Shown in pieces: positions 60,028-64,000 of a stretch of 64,000 nt of DNA. A program made the position numbers and the translations under genes. The DNA is from Perilla frutescens (taxonomy: Eukaryota; Streptophyta; Magnoliopsida; Lamiales; Lamiaceae). The first letter of the stretch is position 1, and each line of letters begins with the position of its first letter. The DNA is taken from contig BRKX01000013.1 of assembly GCA_026008535.1 (NCBI GenBank), forward strand, positions 55,563,726 to 55,627,725, given 5' to 3'. A model generated the notes under the pieces. That model saw only the letters and a program-made list of their open reading frames with translations. It did not search any database and was not told where the DNA came from.

Positions 60028-61182
60028 TGAGAGTTCATGACATGCGCATGCCTACTCTAGCCAATGAAATACTTATCATACTTGATATCAGTGGGGTTCT
60101 AGCTGGTATGGTGGACAGAAGTCACTGTGACCGACAATGCAAGAATTACGGTTTTCATTTTAATAAGCACTAACTTGGTTATTCACTACATTAGCAGCTA
60201 GTGCATTTATATTTAAACCATAATCTTAAGTCAATTCATTTTCTGTTTTCAACTTTTTTGAGGCCGTTTTACGAAGAGTTTCTTGGTTTTTTATTTCAAA
60301 ATTTTAAAGTTGGTTTATGGACATCAAGGATGAGGTATCATCACTCTATATTTCTTTAATTGTTGTACTTCTACAATTCTATAAGTTTTCTACTTTTATT
60401 CACTTATATATTTAATAAATTAATATGTTTGTTCATTTTTTTATAATTTGCAGTCATAATTTGGAAACGTTTTGTGATAAGTTTCTTCCAGAGTTCAAAT
60501 CAAAGTTCTATTTCCTCATGGTATGTATTCTAAGTGACCTTCCATGTATATAATGGGAATGGAATTGTTTCCAAATTGGACATTTTTTGAATATCTAATG
60601 ATTTGGTGCAGTCCCAAGATGAATGTCGTAACGTAGGCAAAATTCGTACTAAAAATGGAGGAACTAAACCCGTATTTGTGAAGGATATAAAAATAGTTTG
60701 GAGTAGATATCCAAGGTTTAATATATCCAACACATTACTGGTAGACGACTCTCCATAGAAGGGTTCATGTAATTCAGTAAGCACTAATTTTGTATCTTTT
60801 ATTGTATGTATCTATTTCTTAAATTACGAACAAATATAAGGATTTTGATGCATCATTGTCATACCTATGTTCTCATTCTAGGAAGGCTCAACAATTTTTC
60901 CATATGGATATGATTACATAGATGAAGCTGATTGCGCATTAGGTTAGAAACCTCTGTTTAGATTTTGATATTAACATAAATTTGTGCAAGCATGTATGCT
61001 AAGCTGAGACAGTACCACAAGCTTTATTATAGCATCAATTCTTTTTTTGTTGATATGATTTGTGTTATTTAACTCATGCAGGACCGGGCGACATAATTCG
61101 TGCATATCTTGAAAATTTGTTGAATGCCAACATGCTAAAAATAAATGGACTAGTTATTACACATTGTAGTCTGAGCAAGTAG
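60028..61182 (+). pseudogene. FCP1/NLI-interacting-factor-like HAD phosphatase domain
   Basis: HAD-family FCP1/SCP-like proteins are Asp-based phosphatases. Exons: about 60028-60170 (ANEILIILDISGVLAGMVDR, HAD motif I with the first Asp but Ser where relatives have Asp or Asn); about 60263-60334 (RPFYEEFLGFLFQNFKVGLW, then TSR, motif II); 60454-60520 (NLETFCDKFLPEFKSKFYFL); 60612-60776 (KPVFVKDIKIVWSRYPRFN, then ISNTLLVDDSP, motifs III/IV); 60882-60942 (EGSTIFPYGYDYIDEADCAL); 61082-61182 (GPGDIIRAYLENLLNANMLK). Most boundaries have GT and AG. A TAG at 60756-60758 directly follows VDDSP, where the family has Tyr (SPYK), so it is probably non-functional as read. Exon phases agree across 60942/61082. 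It may be the C-terminal half of the gene starting at 35.4 kb, or a separate neighbour. Confidence 0.8.
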
Positions 61183-61640
61183 TCCTTAAATTGTTGCTAG
61201 GTTTCCATTCTAGTTTCAATAGTTGAATGGGTCCTATCTCATTTCATTCTCATTAATGTACGTTAGTCTCATTAATGTGCAGGTAAAGATGGTAGAATGG
61301 AGTTGAAGACTTACTGTGGATGGTGGTTTTCAGATGCAGCAGTGAAAGTGGTGGCCAGTAGCTCCCAAACGTGTGATCTTCTCCAATGTCTCCTTCTCGA
61401 AAGTGAAGTGTGTGTACGGGTGATTTTAGAATGTTACCGTTTCCTACCCCAATTTAACTCCCGTATAAAAGTTCAGCTTGAAAAATGACTGGTGGGATCT
61501 ATATATAGGACCTAAAAATTACTGTATATCTACTGTTGCTACAGTATTTACTGTAGCAAATCTATCCATTTTCAACGTGTATTTTTATTTGCTGAGGGAA
61601 CTTGTGACTGTAATTGTTGCTGATGTGTGTAGGGATGGGG
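61183..61640 (+). other. Possible further exon and 3' flank
   Basis: An open frame of 63 residues (61297-61488, GRMELKTYCGWWFSDAAVKV) follows a TGTGCAG acceptor at 61277-61283. It could be a last exon, but I recognise no motif. Confidence 0.3.
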
Positions 61641-61994
61641 TCTTGGACTAGTGGGCTTGAATCCTTAATTAATTTGAGCCCAAATAAATAAATTCTTCAG
61701 CTTAAATAATCAAGGTCCAAGGTAATAAATCTAGATTAGCCCAATACTATTTTATCAGGAATAATGGACCTTTATTACCGAATTAATATCCAACTTCTAT
61801 TTATTGCTTGGAATAAATTACGAATCTATATATATAACGAATTTCAAATATTCATAAAGAACCCTTCTATGAGCAAACTATTTATTCCGAATAGGCAAAC
61901 TGTTCATAAGGAAAATTATAATGAAATTTTCCTACATACAAGAATTCAAAATAAATAATTAAAGGTTTAAATTTCTTTTCTAATTTAAATAATA
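61641..61994 (-). repeat. Chromoviral LTR fragment (minus strand)
   Basis: Ends on the plus strand with GTCGGGGTATTACA, the same terminus as the LTRs at 5781 and 43256, so the minus strand starts TGTAATACCCCGAC. The left part is truncated; the boundary with host DNA near 61640 is approximate. Confidence 0.65.
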
Positions 61995-62200
61995 AGATGT
62001 CGGGGTATTACATCATTCCCCCTTAAAGAAATTTCGTCCACGAAATTTAGTCAGTCTGATAATCTAATTCTGGGTATTAGGCGTTCAGCTTGTCATCCAA
62101 CTCCCAAGTAGTTTCTTCGAATCCTTAGTGATTCCGTAGGACCTAGGTCCTTCACTCTCAAAATATGATTGTTTCTCAATTCTTGTATTTTTCTATCGAG
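61995..62200 (-). pseudogene. Chromoviral pol 3' end and polypurine tract
   Basis: On the minus strand, ETTWELDDKLNA then YPEL, like the EEATWE...YPELF chromodomain-type ending of Tekay/Del polyproteins. Then ATTTCGTGGACGAAATTTCT and the purine tract TTTAAGGGGGAATGA directly before the LTR start. Several stops are present. Confidence 0.65.
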
Positions 62201-62211
62201 TATCGGTATCG

Positions 62212-62392
62212 AGTATCAATATTGGATTAATTGGAGAACATTTGCTGGTAGCCGCGAAGGGTTACACATTAAATTATTTAAACAAATCATGTAATCTCTG
62301 TCACTCGTTAAAGTAATCAATATTATTAAACCAAAAGTTTCCTGAATAATTTCTCAATATTTAGATAACACTCGGACCCGGCAATTCAACGA

Positions 62393-62491
<99 letters not shown>

Positions 62492-62545
62492 CTTGAATCC
62501 TGTAACTGATCTAATGGTGGATTCCAAGTCAAGGAGAGAATACGA
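62212..62545. repeat. Duplicated block B, copy 2
   Basis: Second copy of 24165-24510 in the same orientation, with an expanded (AT)n(GA)n compound microsatellite at 62396-62487. It lacks about 38 bases found in copy 1 near 24175-24207. Confidence 0.85.
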
Positions 62546-62929
62546 TTGTATATATTTTAAATAAATATATTAAAATCAATAAAAATATTTATACACTTAT
62601 TTAAATTTCGCCACCTACAAACATTTTTAGCCTTCATGCATTTTTACTCCGAGTTCAATTAAAAAAAGTGAAAATACTTCACCATTTAATTTACGTTCAA
62701 TTTTCAATGTTAATGAGTTTATATTTGAAGAACGATTATTGTAGAGAAATAGTGCCACTGATTGTAAGCTTAATATATGATGATGTATTTATATTTAGTA
62801 ATTTTTTACAGATAAATAATTTGTGGTGATCAAATGTTTCTAAAAAGATGGGTACATTATATATAATAAATATAAATTTTTTATATTTGTTATTCAATAC
62901 TATATGATTTCTTAGTTTAAGTTGCAGAT
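62546..62929. other. Intergenic DNA
   Basis: AT-rich, no gene recognised. Confidence 0.5.
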
Positions 62930-64000
62930 GTAGAGATTATTTGAAAAAATTAAATACTAAAAAATTATAATGAGCCTTATTTAGGTATGATGAACACTAA
63001 ATAACAAGTATAAAATCAAACTAAAACACAAGAAATTGAATCGAAGAAAAAAGTTCAAAAGAATTAATTAAAAAAAAATTAAGTATGTAATAGAGAACAC
63101 AACATATATAGAAAGTGAGATAAACGATTTCGCGTGCAAGTTTGCTAGGTATATGCAACTAATTATGACTCCAAATACGATTGAGAGGGAGCATAAACTT
63201 AAATAGTATCATTTGAATACGACTTAAGTAATTATAGGGGTTTAATTATTGTCGGCAATTTTTATTTAACTCCCTTTACAACTTGAAATTGTTTAGTGCA
63301 TAAATAATTCGTAAATTTCTGTTAAGTATAAGAGGATCGATTAAAGAAGTTTTCACAAAATTTTTATACATAAGAAATTCGATGGATGACCACATGAATG
63401 ACGCTTTTGCACTAGAAAGTGATCGATCGAGGGCATCTTCTATTAATTAAATCAAGATTCTTGTTCAATTAAAATTTAATTAAATATAAATAAGGTATCA
63501 ATCTGGACCATTTAAAATAGGGTAAAAGGGTCAAATAAATACCTGAACTATATGTCAAGTCCTATCTATACGTATGAACTATTTTTTTAATTAACGAAAA
63601 AAATTAACAGTGTTAACATCAAGTGCTAATTTGTTCTTTTTTTGAATAGTTTGCGGGGCCGATTATACTTTTTAAATAGTTTAGGTGTGTATTTGGACAA
63701 AAAAATAATTTGTACATCTAGATGGGATTGAACATATAGTTTGAAAGTTGTTTTGGCCCTTTGCCCTTTAAAATAATTAGAAGAATGAACAACATCTTTC
63801 CTTTTTCATAAGATGTATGCGTGTTAGCTTTTAGCATACACATGTTGAATTAATTTTAGCATCTCTAGCTATATATATTGAATTTGACCATCTACATGTT
63901 AATTTTTAGTATCGTATTTTCTAATATATATTACATATTTTCCACTAGCATCTTTTTATTTATAAAATTGTCACCGCTATTTTTCAATATACAAAATAAA
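62930..64000. repeat. Duplicated block A, copy 2
   Basis: Second copy of 20740-22560 in the same orientation, running off the window. It lacks the MITE of copy 1 and contains a shortened MULE-type element. Confidence 0.85.
63520..63766. mobile_element. Mutator-like MITE, internally deleted copy
   Basis: The same element as 21684-22374, with the same 9-bp flanking repeat TTTAAAATA (63511-63519 and 63767-63775), but only 247 bp because about 444 internal bases are missing. Shared insertion site and target duplication show that it was present before the block was duplicated. Confidence 0.85.

Overview
This window looks like AT-rich nuclear DNA of a flowering plant, most likely a eudicot. It has long TA, CT and GA microsatellites, intron-split genes, abundant MITEs, and Ty3/gypsy LTR retrotransposons of the Athila and Tekay/Del-like types. 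I cannot name the species. I see no rRNA, tRNA, CRISPR array or bacterial signal. Counts and percentages given here were made by eye.

Layout. 0.3-1.4 kb holds a decayed piece of a Sas10/UTP3-like gene. 2.65-11.4 kb is a minus-strand Athila retrotransposon remnant (RT scrap, gag, primer-binding site, LTR). It is split by a chromoviral LTR with an eroded body (2862 to about 7.4 kb) and by a 532-bp MITE inside gag. 11.4-18.7 kb is intergenic DNA with microsatellites and two foldback elements. The one clearly intact host gene is a two-exon class II LOB-domain transcription factor (18737-19657). 19.7-28.4 kb is intergenic DNA with several MITEs, a MULE-type element with a 9-bp target duplication, and a LINE 3' end. 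28.4-34.1 kb holds two more LINE remnants, an unassigned ORF and a chromoviral LTR with its primer-binding site.

35.4-61.2 kb is a host-like locus split in two. The left part encodes a plant-mobile-domain/DUF1985-like region followed by repeated linker exons. The right part encodes a FCP1/NLI-interacting-factor-like HAD phosphatase domain. Between them sits a roughly 21.3-kb four-level nest: an Athila element (38221-59499, TSD CGGTG); inside its 5' LTR a gag-only Ty3 element A (38313-47694, TSD GTTGC); inside A a sister element B (38942-45757); and inside B's protease region a 3.2-kb chromoviral solo LTR (40055-43256, TSD AAATG).

61.6-64 kb holds a chromovirus 3' end and a second copy of sequences found downstream of the LOB gene, with the two blocks in swapped order.

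The least conventional signal is a short word, GGGCAY / RTGCCC. It is heavily over-represented across the whole Athila element (LTRs, untranslated DNA and all three reading frames) and rare in the elements nested inside it. A second is an array of GTCGCGCC-like words shared by LTRs of two different retrotransposon families.
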